A stretch of DNA of 64,000 nucleotides. Source: Branchiibius cervicis. Lineage in GTDB: Bacteria > Actinomycetota > Actinomycetes > Actinomycetales > Dermatophilaceae. Below are positions 7,975 to 16,135 of the stretch, piece by piece; positions within the stretch are counted from its first letter, which is position 1; every line of letters starts with the position of its first letter. Location: NCBI RefSeq assembly GCF_042661605.1, contig NZ_JBHSWJ010000002.1, positions 744,001 to 808,000 on the forward strand, given 5' to 3'. The notes beneath the pieces are model-generated. The model saw nothing but the letters and a program-made list of their open reading frames with translations, did no database searches and was not told where the DNA came from. A program made the translations under genes and the position numbers.

Positions 7975-9497
7975 TCAGAGGCGATTGATCCAGATCGGGT
8001 TGGTCAACGCAGCCATCGGTCCGAAGCCGGCGACCGGCCCCATGGTGGTGCCGCCGGCGCCTCCGCCGCTGACCGGGTGGCGCACCTCGGCGCGCACAAA
8101 CGCGGCGGCTTGGGACGTCGTACGCCAGGTGATCGACCCCGACCCGTCCCCGGGCAGGCCGGTCTGGAACATCTGACCCTGGTCGGTTAACAGGCGCACA
8201 GTGCCGTTCGGCACACCGGCGACGGACAGTGTCACCGTGATCGGGTCGGTCGGGTGGGCACGCAGGCGTTCGCCGATCTCCGCCGTACGGCGACCCGCAG
8301 TTGCGTTGAGCGTGAGCTTGACCGCGGACGACTCCGCGATCCAACTACGGCCGGCCTTGATCGCCGCCAGCACCGCGTCACGGTCGAGACGATCGGCTCG
8401 AACCACGTTGTGCGGCAGGCCGATCACGTCACCGGGGCTGTGGGCGTCACTGTTGCCCATAGCCGGCAACCAGTCGCCACCGTGTCGCGCGGCGACAGCC
8501 AACCGGTTCGCCCACGTCGAGACGGCAGCCTCGTCATCCCAACCCCACGGTCCTGTCCACACTTCGGTCGCATCCAGACCGTCGAAACCGAACTTCCATT
8601 CGGCGCCGATCCAGGGACAGTACAAGTGGGCCGACACAGCCAACCCGCGCTGCGCGTGAACTGCGCGGATGGCGTCATCGATGCGGTCGTCCCGGGAGCG
8701 GTACCGCCAGTCGATCGTCCGGCCGGGCGTCAGCCCGAGCGCGAGCCAGTGACCGTTGCGAGTCGTGACCTCTTCGCCGGTCACGATCAGGAGGTCGTCG
8801 CCGGCCAACGGTCCCCACACGCCGTGCGAGGCACTGGTGTTGTGGTCGGTAGAGACGATGAAGTCCAGCCCGGCCGCGCGTGCACCGGCTGCTACTTCAC
8901 TGGGTTGCCGCTTGCCGTCGGAGTAGACGGTGTGCAGATGACAGTCACCGCGATACCACGCGCGGCCCCCGGCAGCGCGGGTTGGGGGTACTGCGGCTGG
9001 TAGGCCTTCGCGTTAGGTCCTGGGATCAGCGTGACAGTGACCTCGTAGTCCAGACCCTGCGGTGCCACTTGGTACGGGCCGAGCACGATGTGCCAGCGAC
9101 CGTGGCCGATCTTGCCGGGCAGGTAGGCCGGGGTCGCCTCTGCCGCACTGATCGAGAATTGCGTACGGAAACCTCCCGACCAGCCTCGAAAACCTCTGAG
9201 GTCAGGGGAGATTCCGCGTTCATCGAAGATTCCGATGTCGCAAGCGTTGCCTGGGGTTCCTGGTGGTACGGAGGGTTTGGTGTACGTGTAGCTGACCTCT
9301 AGGCGCTGGATGCCAGCCGGTACGTCGACCGGCAGGTACACGAAGTCGGCCGGTCCGGGATCGACGTGCCCCGAGACGGTGGTGGTCGCGGGCGACCCCG
9401 CCGCAGAGGCCGGTGCAATCGGGGTCAGGAAGGTCGCAGTGGTAGTGCCAGCGGCGGCGAGGATCGCGCGGCGGCTGATGTTGGCTTCGTTGCTCAC
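7975..9497 (-). CDS. Secreted CehA/McbA-type PHP metallohydrolase (frameshifted in this sequence)
   Basis: Two frames join into one ~507-residue protein. The N-terminal part has a twin-arginine-like signal (SRRAILAAAG...APASAA) and a ~130-residue beta domain. The C-terminal part has the PHP motifs GDCHLHTVYSDG, STDHNT, SAHLYCPWIGAEW and MGNSDAHS. The frames meet at a C5 run (8966-8970); a sixth base restores GRAWYRGDCHLH, so this is probably a sequencing deletion. CehA/McbA enzymes include carbaryl and methyl parathion hydrolases, but most members act on unknown phosphoesters. The GTG at 9497 was chosen because the signal peptide follows; its ribosome site is weak and the start is uncertain. 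Confidence 0.78.
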
Positions 9498-9576
9498 CCA
9501 GCTATGCAACGCCGCGACGGGTGGCGTCCCGGTGGCACTGCGGCGAACGCTGGATGAACCCTGCCGCTCGGCCTGC

Positions 9577-10551
9577 TCAGTCCGGGACGGCCACCACGTC
9601 CAGACCCAGGTGCCGGGACAGGTACATCGCCGTCTGCACCCCACGCACGCTGTTGCCCGCCGCGTCCAGCGGCGCGGAGTACGTCGCGAGCGCTCCCTTC
9701 CCGGGGGACACGCTGACGATCCCGCCGCTGATCCCGGACTTGGCGGGTACTCCGACGTCCAGGAGCCAGTCGCCGGAATTCTCGTACATCCCCGCGATGG
9801 TCATGATCGCAAGCACGGCCTGGGCCGTGGCCGGCGACACGACACGCGCCTGCGTGACCGGGTTGATTCCACCGGTGGCAAGGGTTGCGCCCATCACCGC
9901 CAGATCGGCGGTGTTGACCTCGAGGCAGCACTGGCGGGTGTACAGGTCGAGCGCCGCCATGGCATCGCCGTTGATAGCGTCGTAGGAGCGCAGCAGGTAG
10001 GCGATCGAACGGTTGCGCATGTTGGTGGTACGCGCCGATTCGTACGTCGCTTGGTCCAGGGTGAGCGACCGCCCTGCGAAAGCGGACAGCGTCCGGGTCA
10101 GCAGAATCCAGCGCTCTTCGAAGGTGTCGCCGGGCACCAGGCTGCTGGTCGCGATCGCACCCGCATTGACCATCGGGTTGGTGCGACCGTCCGGAAAGCG
10201 TTCGATGGCCGCCAACGAGTTGAAGGGCAACCCGGTGGGGTTGACCCCGACCACTCGTCGTACGACGTCGAGCCCGACCTGCTCACAGACCAGGGCCAGG
10301 ACGAACGCTTTCGACACGCTCATCAAGGTGAACTTCTCATCGAGGTCCCCGCGCGCGGAGGAGACGCCGCTGACGGAGGTCAGGCAGATTGCGAATTTGT
10401 CCGGATCTGCTTGCGCTAGAGCGGGGTACACCGTTGACAGGGCGCCGTCGGCGACTGGTGCGAACTCGTCGTACGCCCGCCCGACCCATGCGTCGGCTTC
10501 CTCGTGGTCGGGCAGTTCACCGGAGGAGACGTAGCGGTGCTCGTTGTCCAC
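9577..10551 (-). CDS. glsA: Glutaminase (glutamine to glutamate and ammonia)
   Basis: The 324-residue protein is a beta-lactamase-fold glutaminase with the SxxK motif in LMSVSKAF, the NPMVNAGAI segment, and C-terminal SGISGGIVSVSPGKGALATYS. The length matches stand-alone bacterial glutaminases without STAS or cyclic-nucleotide domains. It lies upstream of, and same-strand with, the metallohydrolase gene, and 18 bases downstream of the stop of the FrnE-like gene. Confidence 0.93.
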   Translation of the reverse strand: MDNEHRYVSSGELPDHEEADAWVGRAYDEFAPVADGALSTVYPALAQADPDKFAICLTSVSGVSSARGDLDEKFTLMSVSKAFVLALVCEQVGLDVVRRVVGVNPTGLPFNSLAAIERFPDGRTNPMVNAGAIATSSLVPGDTFEERWILLTRTLSAFAGRSLTLDQATYESARTTNMRNRSIAYLLRSYDAINGDAMAALDLYTRQCCLEVNTADLAVMGATLATGGINPVTQARVVSPATAQAVLAIMTIAGMYENSGDWLLDVGVPAKSGISGGIVSVSPGKGALATYSAPLDAAGNSVRGVQTAMYLSRHLGLDVVAVPD

Positions 10552-10569
10552 GCACCGATGGTAGGGCTG

Positions 10570-11259
10570 TCAGCAGCCCTCCGGCCCGCAGATCGGCCCA
10601 ACCGGCTCGGCGACCACGAGCGGATGCGCGTCGCGCCACGCCTGCTCCAGAGCCCGGCTGAACACCTCCGGCGGCTGGGCGCCGGACACGCCGTACTTCT
10701 CGTCGAGCACGAAGAACGGCACCCCGCTGATGCCGTAGGCGCGGGCCTGCGCGAAGTCCTGTCCGATTTCGGCGGTCAGTTCCGGGTCGGTCAGTGCTTC
10801 CCGTACGTCGCTCGCGGACAGGCCGTGTGCCTCGCCGATGGCGATCAGCACGTGGTCGTCGCCGATGTCCTGGCCCTTCTCGAAGTGCGCGGACAGCAAT
10901 GCTTCCTTCACCTGGTCGGCGACGCCGCGCCGGGCCGCCAGGTGCAGCAAATGATGACCGGGTAGGGAGTTGGCCACGACGAGGTGATCGAAGTCGTAGT
11001 GCAGTCCCTCCTCCGCGGCCTGCGCGCCGACCATGCTGATCATCTGCTCGACGTTCTCGCGGGGCATGCCCTTGCTGGCCACCAGATAATCGACCTCGCT
11101 ACCGTCGTAGCGCTCGGGTAGGGCGGGGTCGAGCTGGTAGCTGTGCCAGTGGATCTCGACATCGTCACGGTGGGCGAAGGTAGCCAGTGCCTTCTCGAAG
11201 CGGCGTTTGCCGATGAAACACCATGGGCAGGCGATGTCGGACCAGATGTCGATCTTCAT
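10570..11259 (-). CDS. DsbA-family oxidoreductase, FrnE type
   Basis: This 229-residue thioredoxin-fold protein begins MKIDIWSDIACPWCFIGKRRFE, with the CPWC redox pair at residues ~11-14 and cis-Pro in ISGVPFFV. No signal peptide is visible, so it is cytoplasmic, as FrnE and 2-hydroxychromene isomerase relatives are. It ends with two cysteines in PICGPEGC, which could form an extra disulfide or bind metal. The start at 11259 faces the DUF305 gene; the 79-base gap between them holds the copper-type operator. Confidence 0.88.
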   Translation of the reverse strand: MKIDIWSDIACPWCFIGKRRFEKALATFAHRDDVEIHWHSYQLDPALPERYDGSEVDYLVASKGMPRENVEQMISMVGAQAAEEGLHYDFDHLVVANSLPGHHLLHLAARRGVADQVKEALLSAHFEKGQDIGDDHVLIAIGEAHGLSASDVREALTDPELTAEIGQDFAQARAYGISGVPFFVLDEKYGVSGAQPPEVFSRALEQAWRDAHPLVVAEPVGPICGPEGC

Positions 11260-11312
11260 ACCGACGGCAACGCGTGATGTCGGCGACAGATTCCCGGGCC
11301 CGACGCGTCCAT

Positions 11313-11330
11313 GTACCCCCCAGGGGTATA
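11313..11330 (+). promoter_or_regulatory. CsoR-like copper operator
   Basis: The sequence GTACCCCCCAGGGGTATA contains the dyad TACCCC-N3-GGGGTA (11314-11328). This matches the pattern described for CsoR/RcnR-family copper repressors. It lies nine bases upstream of the DUF305 start and partly overlaps the candidate -10 box. Confidence 0.65.
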
Positions 11331-11332
11331 TT
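11327..11332 (+). promoter_or_regulatory. Candidate -10 box for a leaderless DUF305 transcript
   Basis: TATATT ends six bases before the GTG at 11339. Transcription would begin at or next to the start codon, giving a leaderless mRNA. No good -35 is seen, and no ribosome-binding site precedes the GTG. Confidence 0.45.
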
Positions 11333-11338
11333 CCGGGT

Positions 11339-11968
11339 GTGCAACGAATTGCGCGATCTTTGGCTGTCACCCTGCCCGCTGCGGTGATCCTCGCGGCGTG
11401 CGGCTCCTCATCCGATGCCCAGCATGCAGAGCATGCGACCGCGATGGGCGGGATGAGCATGATGTCCACGTCCACCACTACGGCCTCGCCATCGTCGTCG
11501 GCGGGTCAGGTGTTCAACAACGCCGACGTGCAGTTCGCGACCCAGATGATCCCGCATCACGAGCAGGCGGTGACGATGGCCAAGCTAGCCGCGGCCCGGG
11601 CCTCCTCGACCCAGGTGAAGCAACTTGCCGCCGACATCGAGAAGGCGCAGGCTCCGGAGATCCAGCAGATGAGTGACTGGTTGCAGGCCTGGGGCAAACC
11701 GGTGCCGACGTCGATGAGCGGGCACGACATGGGCTCGGCGATGCCGGGCATGATGAGTTCGCAGGACATGCAGAAGTTGATGGACAGCACGGGCGCGGAT
11801 TTCGACCGGATGTTCCTGACCATGATGATCAGTCATCACGAGGGCGCTCTCAGCATGGCCAGGACGGAGATCGCGCAGGGTCAGAACCCGGACGCCATAG
11901 CGCTCGCGCACCGGATTCAGAGCAGTCAGACCGCGCAGATTGCGACGATGAAGACGCTGTTGGGCTGA
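11339..11968 (+). CDS. DUF305 lipoprotein, Met/His-rich, probable copper-stress protein
   Basis: The 209-residue protein has a lipoprotein signal with the lipobox LAAC, a Met/Ser/Thr-rich linker (MGGMSMM) and a four-helix DUF305 (ferritin-like) domain with two diagnostic motifs, QMIPHHEQAV and MMISHHEGAL. Between them is another Met/His cluster (SGHDMGSAMPGMM). DUF305 proteins are often found in copper-resistance loci. Here the CsoR-like operator directly upstream supports copper-regulated expression, but no copper ATPase or csoR gene is nearby. The GTG at 11339 starts the signal peptide; longer frames upstream would run through the operator. Confidence 0.88.
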   Translation: MQRIARSLAVTLPAAVILAACGSSSDAQHAEHATAMGGMSMMSTSTTTASPSSSAGQVFNNADVQFATQMIPHHEQAVTMAKLAAARASSTQVKQLAADIEKAQAPEIQQMSDWLQAWGKPVPTSMSGHDMGSAMPGMMSSQDMQKLMDSTGADFDRMFLTMMISHHEGALSMARTEIAQGQNPDAIALAHRIQSSQTAQIATMKTLLG

Positions 11969-11974
11969 AGCTCG

Positions 11975-13054
11975 TCAGGAAGCAGGTACGGCAGCGTCCT
12001 TGTCGTGGCGGCCACCCCACAGGTTCAGATCGGTGCCGGTGCGTCGACGCCACAGAAAGACTGTCACGGCGCCGACCAGAAGTGGACCGAGGATGGTGAG
12101 AGCACGCCACACGGCGACGGCGGCGATGATCTCGGGTTCCCATGCTTCACCCGCACTCTCCACGTAGGTGCTGACCAGCACCGCATCGAGGATGCCGAAA
12201 CCGAACAGCGGCATGGTGGTGAGCGGGTAGGCCATGAAGAAGGTCCCGATCACCAACAGCCCACCCACACTGCTACTGCTGATACCGACGAAGCGTAGGG
12301 CGAGTAGCAGAACCACAGCGTCGACGGCCACCATCGCGATCAAGGAGGCAACGGATTTGGCCGAGCGCTGCACGAACCCGGTAGCCATCCGGGCGCGGAA
12401 ATCGGTCACGGCGGCCGACCATTTGTCGGGGTCGGCGGTTGCTTTGAAGCGCCGCGCTGACGCTGCAGCACTGCGGCCGAGGCGGTCGGCCCAGTCCTCG
12501 GCGCGCAGCACCATCGCCAGGATCAGGAGGAGCGCGACCGCCCCGAGGGCACACAACAGCGCCCAGACGGTGCGGTGCGCCTCGATGCCGGCCCCCACGA
12601 AGACGGCCAGACCGATCACCGGACACAGCAGCCGGACGGCGTAGAAGTTCAGCATGTTCATCGTCACCCCGGCCATCCCGTCGATCGGGTTGATGTTCCA
12701 GGAGTTGAACATCGCGACACGGATGACCATGTCTCCCGGGGGCGGGGTGATGGTACCGATGACGTTCGCGGCCAGGTCGTTGTCCAGCGACCGCATCACC
12801 CCCAGACCCGGCACGAACGTGGCCAAGGGGAGGGCATTGAATACCTGCCGGATGGCCACCAGAACAATAAGAATCGCGATCTGCCACCACGAGAACTTGG
12901 TGAACGCGTGGGCCACTTGCTGCCAGTCGACCTGCCCGACGAGTTCGACGACCAGGTATCCGGCGATGACGGACAGGGCAACGATGATGAGTGGTTTGGC
13001 AAAACTGCGCCCCTGCCGCGGCGGCTTCGTCGGCGCGTCCTCCGGTGTGCTCAC
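11975..13054 (-). CDS. YbhN/LPG-synthase-TM family membrane protein (UPF0104)
   Basis: The 359-residue protein has about eight membrane segments and resembles the flippase-like transmembrane domain of lysylphosphatidylglycerol synthases, but has no catalytic transferase domain. Conserved motifs include NVIGTITPPPGD after the second helix and TMPLFGFGILDAVL near the end. It ends six bases from the DUF305 stop. The likely role is lipid-linked substrate translocation; the substrate is unknown. Confidence 0.78.
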   Translation of the reverse strand: MSTPEDAPTKPPRQGRSFAKPLIIVALSVIAGYLVVELVGQVDWQQVAHAFTKFSWWQIAILIVLVAIRQVFNALPLATFVPGLGVMRSLDNDLAANVIGTITPPPGDMVIRVAMFNSWNINPIDGMAGVTMNMLNFYAVRLLCPVIGLAVFVGAGIEAHRTVWALLCALGAVALLLILAMVLRAEDWADRLGRSAAASARRFKATADPDKWSAAVTDFRARMATGFVQRSAKSVASLIAMVAVDAVVLLLALRFVGISSSSVGGLLVIGTFFMAYPLTTMPLFGFGILDAVLVSTYVESAGEAWEPEIIAAVAVWRALTILGPLLVGAVTVFLWRRRTGTDLNLWGGRHDKDAAVPAS

Positions 13055-13104
13055 CAGATCAGCCTAGGTGCGCCCGAGCAGCCGCGGCGACCGATCGACG
13101 AAGG

Positions 13105-14346
13105 TCAGACCCGCCCGCGAACCATGTCGATGAGCCGGCCGAGGATCTCATCGGGCATCACCCGCAGGCCGTTGTGCAGCACGGTGTTGGTGATGAACGG
13201 CCGGATCGTCGGCACCCGCTCGATCGTCTGCAGTGAATGCTCGCGCAGCACGTAGGGATCGTCGTAGTAGACGGCAGCCGCGGCCGGCACGTCCAGCCCG
13301 GCGAGCACCGACGGGTCGTACAGCTGCGGCCAATCCCTGCGCGCCAGGAGGTCGGCCGCTTCCTGGAACGGTGCGAGCAACGGGTCGGCGGTGACGTGAA
13401 AGGGGAAGACGTGCTCTCCGGTCAACAGTGTCGGGTCGTCGAGGTAGACGTCCGGGCGGACCCGCGCGCAGGACCAGTCGGTGATGCCGCCGTCGGCGTA
13501 ACAGGCCTCGTGGACGAGCAGGTACAAGGGCGAATGGGCGTTGAACGACAGCAACGAGGCCAGTTCGTACCCGAATCCCAGCCCGTCCGGATCGCGCTCG
13601 AGCAAGTAGTGGATCTGTTCTGACCCGCCGGTCATTCCCAGCACGGACCCGATCCCGCGCAGGTGATCCGGGCTGACGACGGTGCCGTTCGGCAACCTCA
13701 CGTTGCCGGCTGCGGCCCGGGCGGACAGCGCCCGCATTCGCTCACGGTCGCCGGGGAACGCGCGGTAGTGCCGGGCCGTGAGGTCGAGGGTGCGTTGGTA
13801 GGTGGCCGAATACACCGCGTCCACCGGTACGCCGATCGGCGGGACCCCGCCGGTGAACATCGCCTCCCGCACGGAGCCGGGATGCGCGGACAGATACCGC
13901 AGGGTGCAGAACCCGCCGAACGACTGGCCGAGCAGCGACCAGCGCTCGATGCCCAGCTGTGCTCTCAGCAGCTCGCAGTCCTCGACGATCGCGTCCGCCC
14001 GGAACAGCGCCAGGTAATCGGCCTGCTCCTGCGGGCTCTTGTCGGCCATCGCCGTGACGGGCGTCGAGCGCCCGGTCCCGCGCTGGTCGAGCAGGATCAC
14101 GCGGTAGTCCTGCAGTGCCCTCTGCAACCAGGCGGGTGCCTCGGGAAGCCCTGTGGGGCGTGGACTTTCGCCACCCGGACCACCCTGCAAGAAGAGCAGC
14201 GCGTCCCGGTCGTCAGCATCGCCGGGCCGGCGGACCTCGCGGGCGAAGACGGTGATGGTCCCGCCCGACGCATCCGCATGATCCAGCGGGACCTCGATCT
14301 CGTGGTCGATGAGGTGCAAGCCGGGAACGCTGGTCGTGATAGCCAT
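13105..14346 (-). CDS. Alpha/beta hydrolase, prolyl aminopeptidase-like (S33)
   Basis: The 413-residue protein has the oxyanion motif FLQGGPGGE, the DQRGTGRS motif, the nucleophile elbow GQSFGG and a cap domain with an acidic patch. These are typical of proline iminopeptidases and related S33 tripeptidyl peptidases. The C-terminal histidine is likely in NTVLHNGLR. No signal peptide is seen, so it probably acts on peptides in the cytoplasm. It is divergent from the DUF1275 gene. Confidence 0.85.
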   Translation of the reverse strand: MAITTSVPGLHLIDHEIEVPLDHADASGGTITVFAREVRRPGDADDRDALLFLQGGPGGESPRPTGLPEAPAWLQRALQDYRVILLDQRGTGRSTPVTAMADKSPQEQADYLALFRADAIVEDCELLRAQLGIERWSLLGQSFGGFCTLRYLSAHPGSVREAMFTGGVPPIGVPVDAVYSATYQRTLDLTARHYRAFPGDRERMRALSARAAAGNVRLPNGTVVSPDHLRGIGSVLGMTGGSEQIHYLLERDPDGLGFGYELASLLSFNAHSPLYLLVHEACYADGGITDWSCARVRPDVYLDDPTLLTGEHVFPFHVTADPLLAPFQEAADLLARRDWPQLYDPSVLAGLDVPAAAAVYYDDPYVLREHSLQTIERVPTIRPFITNTVLHNGLRVMPDEILGRLIDMVRGRV

Positions 14347-14432
14347 ACCGGAAGACTACGAGCCCGGGTCAGCGACGTGCGCCATGATGAACCCGGGGCA
14401 CTCGCCGCGAGAGCCCGGCCTCGAGAGAAAAC

Positions 14433-15098
14433 ATGAACGCTTCACGAGTCGTCGACGACATGGGAGTGACCACGCCGTTGCTCATGACGGCGGTCAGCGG
14501 CTGCATCGACGCGCACCTGTTCCTTCGGTACCAGTCGTTCGCGTTCGCCCAGACCGGCAACGTCGTCTTCCTCGCCGTCGCGGTGGTGCAGGGCGCCGCG
14601 TGGGCGCGTTACGTGTGGCCCCTCGCGGCGTACGTCGCGGGGCTGGCGGCGGCGGAGACGTTCCGGGCCGGCCGCCCGGTGCTGCCGAGGTCGGCCATCA
14701 CCGCGATCCTGACCGCGCAGGTCGTCGTCTTCGCGGTCTTGGCCGTGATGCCGGGCAGGACGCCGGCCGCGGTCTTCCTGGTCGTCCTTTCCTTCGTCGG
14801 TGCGATCCGCCTCGACATCTTCCGCTCAGCCGGTGGGCTTCCGGTGGTCACGATCGCGACCACCGGGAATCTACTGCGATTGATGCAATCGGCCGCCTCG
14901 ATGATCCGCGAACCATCGCGCGACCGCCGCTGGGGTCTGACGATCAGTGCGCTGGTGGTCCTCGCGTTCGCCGCCGGCGCTCTCGTGGGTGCTTATGCGA
15001 CAACTCAGTTCGGTACGGCGGGGCTGTGGGCGGCGGTCCTCATGGAAGCGTTGGCGTTGGTCTGCTATCTGACGGCGGAAAGAAGGAGTATCACGTGA
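14433..15098 (+). CDS. DUF1275 (YoaK-type) membrane protein
   Basis: The 221-residue protein has six hydrophobic segments and the family marker QTGNVVFLAVA after the first one. The repeated TGN motif in TIATTGNLLRLM marks the second half. Function of the family is not established. ATG at 14433 has a weak GAGAG upstream; ATG at 14460 is an alternative. Directly after its stop lies the remnant of a histidine kinase, so this gene may once have neighboured a two-component system. Confidence 0.85.
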   Translation: MNASRVVDDMGVTTPLLMTAVSGCIDAHLFLRYQSFAFAQTGNVVFLAVAVVQGAAWARYVWPLAAYVAGLAAAETFRAGRPVLPRSAITAILTAQVVVFAVLAVMPGRTPAAVFLVVLSFVGAIRLDIFRSAGGLPVVTIATTGNLLRLMQSAASMIREPSRDRRWGLTISALVVLAFAAGALVGAYATTQFGTAGLWAAVLMEALALVCYLTAERRSIT

Positions 15099-15297
15099 GC
15101 GGCTCGGGTCGACGAGGCGGTACTGACTGTTTCCGACGACGGTCGCGGGATGAGCGGCGTCGACATCGAGGACCGACTCGCTGAGGGGCATCTCGGGCTG
15201 GCGTCCCGGCGGGTTCGGATCGCCGCCGCGCGCGACAGCCTCGTGGTGCACCCGGGTACGCCACGCGGCACGGACCGAGGCGCGCCTGCCGCTGTGA
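15099..15297 (+). pseudogene. Decayed C-terminal tail of a histidine kinase (HATPase_c remnant)
   Basis: The frame starting just after the DUF1275 stop reads VDEAVLTVSDDGRGM, then LAEGHLGLASRRVRIAAA and HPGTPRG, which match the G1/G2 boxes of NarL-type sensor kinases. A frame change near 15270 leads to ARTEARLPL and a TGA at 15295-15297, the normal end of such a kinase. There is no start codon, no N-terminal or dimerisation domain, and no response regulator. The frame change is of opposite sign to the G/C-run deletions elsewhere in the window, so this looks like true gene decay. Confidence 0.7.
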
Positions 15298-15320
15298 CTG
15301 CGGCTGGGTGCGGGCATCGC

Positions 15321-15346
15321 GAACGGCCCGCAGGAGCGGGCCGTTC
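15321..15346. terminator. Perfect 11-bp GC hairpin between convergent units
   Basis: GAACGGCCCGC, the loop AGGA and the exact complement form a perfect stem. It follows the kinase remnant on the plus strand and the peptidoglycan-binding gene (stop at 15372) on the minus strand, so it could stop both. No T tract. Confidence 0.7.
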
Positions 15347-15371
15347 GTCGATGGTGGGCGGTGTGCTGGGA

Positions 15372-15776
15372 TCAGTTGGCGCCCATCACGTTGTTGCCGG
15401 AGATCAGCATCTTGTTCATCGCGTTGGTCGTGGCCTGGTTCATGACGCCGGTCTGGGGCAGGTGGGCGTCGCGCTGCAGGTACTTGATCGCGGCGGTGGT
15501 CTGCGGACCGGGGATCCCGTCGATCGGACCGTTGTAGTAGTTCAGGTCGCCGAGCTTCTGCTGCAGCGCCTTGATGCTGGCCGAAGGCTTCACCACGGTG
15601 GCTGCGGGAGTCGACTGCCCGGCGGTGCTGGCGTGTGAGCTCGGCGCGAAGGCGAAGACGGCCGCGCCGCAGATTCCGGCGATGGCCAGAGCCGCGCCGG
15701 TGGAGGCCGCGACAACCCGGCGGGACGACCGCTTCTGCGAGACCGGGGCGGTGGTGGTGTTGGAGGTGGTCTTCAT
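15372..15776 (-). CDS. Exported protein with a C-terminal peptidoglycan-binding domain
   Basis: The 134-residue protein has a cytoplasmic Ser/Thr/Arg-rich start, a membrane or signal segment (ALAIAGICGAAVFAFAPSSHA, residues ~33-53) and one PG_binding_1 domain (LQQKLGDLNYYNGPIDGIPGPQTTAAIKYLQRD). There is no enzyme domain. The ATG at 15776 follows GAAAGGAAAG. It is probably secreted or anchored and binds the cell wall. A perfect 26-base palindrome lies 109 bases upstream. Confidence 0.85.
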   Translation of the reverse strand: MKTTSNTTTAPVSQKRSSRRVVAASTGAALAIAGICGAAVFAFAPSSHASTAGQSTPAATVVKPSASIKALQQKLGDLNYYNGPIDGIPGPQTTAAIKYLQRDAHLPQTGVMNQATTNAMNKMLISGNNVMGAN

Positions 15777-15884
15777 GATCTTTCCTTTCGATGTGGGCCG
15801 CGGACCGTCCGTGGCGATGGCTCCACTGTGCTGCCGGATCCACGCCGAACCTGTCGACCGGTCGGACGGTGTACCGGGTGAATG

Positions 15885-15910
15885 CGGTGTCCCCCGATCG
15901 GGGGACACCG
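15885..15910. repeat. Perfect 26-base palindrome
   Basis: Each half is 13 bases (CGGTGTCCCCCGA and its exact complement), centred on GAT|ATC-like CGATCG between 15897 and 15898, without a loop. It lies 109 bases upstream of the peptidoglycan-binding gene and 59 upstream of the short ORF. A dimeric regulator site is more likely than a terminator, because no gene ends before it. Confidence 0.6.
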
Positions 15911-15969
15911 GTGGCCGTGCGCAGAAAAGGGGATGCCCGCCGGGCGCCAGGTGGGATACGGTTCCGGGC

Positions 15970-16050
15970 GTGAGCACGACGTACCTGCGCAAGCAACCCC
16001 AGCCGGAGGGCCCGGTGGGGTTCGCTGACGTACGTCCGCGATCGGAGTAG
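15970..16050 (+). CDS. Possible 26-residue peptide upstream of rtcB
   Basis: GTG AGC ... TAG encodes a short Pro/Arg-containing peptide (starts VSTTYLRKQPQPEGP, ends RPRSE). There is no ribosome-binding site, but a TANNNT box (TACGGT, 15957-15962) ends seven bases before the GTG, as for leaderless genes. An intrinsic terminator follows the stop by 19 bases. It could be a leader peptide, a small protein, or only the 5' part of a small RNA. I do not recognise a family. Confidence 0.3.
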   Translation: MSTTYLRKQPQPEGPVGFADVRPRSE

Positions 16051-16069
16051 ACCCGATCGCACGCACCGC

Positions 16070-16099
16070 GAGCCCCAGCCGTTCGGCTGGGGCTCTTTG
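16070..16099 (+). terminator. Intrinsic terminator upstream of rtcB
   Basis: An 11-bp perfect stem (GAGCCCCAGCC / GGCTGGGGCTC) with a GTTC loop is followed by TTTGTTGT, one of the few hairpins here with a T-rich tail. It ends 36 bases before the rtcB ATG. The core CCCCAGCC of its left arm also occurs at 15997-16004 inside the short ORF. Confidence 0.75.
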
Positions 16100-16135
16100 T
16101 TGTCCAGAAACCATTCACACAGAGAGGAATCCGAC

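Larger units (their letters stand above)
15777..16135. other. 359-base intergenic region with palindrome, short ORF and terminator
   Basis: This is the only stretch over 300 bases without a convincing gene. It contains a perfect 26-base palindrome (15885-15910), a possible 26-codon ORF (15970-16050) and a strong intrinsic terminator (16070-16099) just before rtcB. Nothing else was recognised. Confidence 0.8.
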
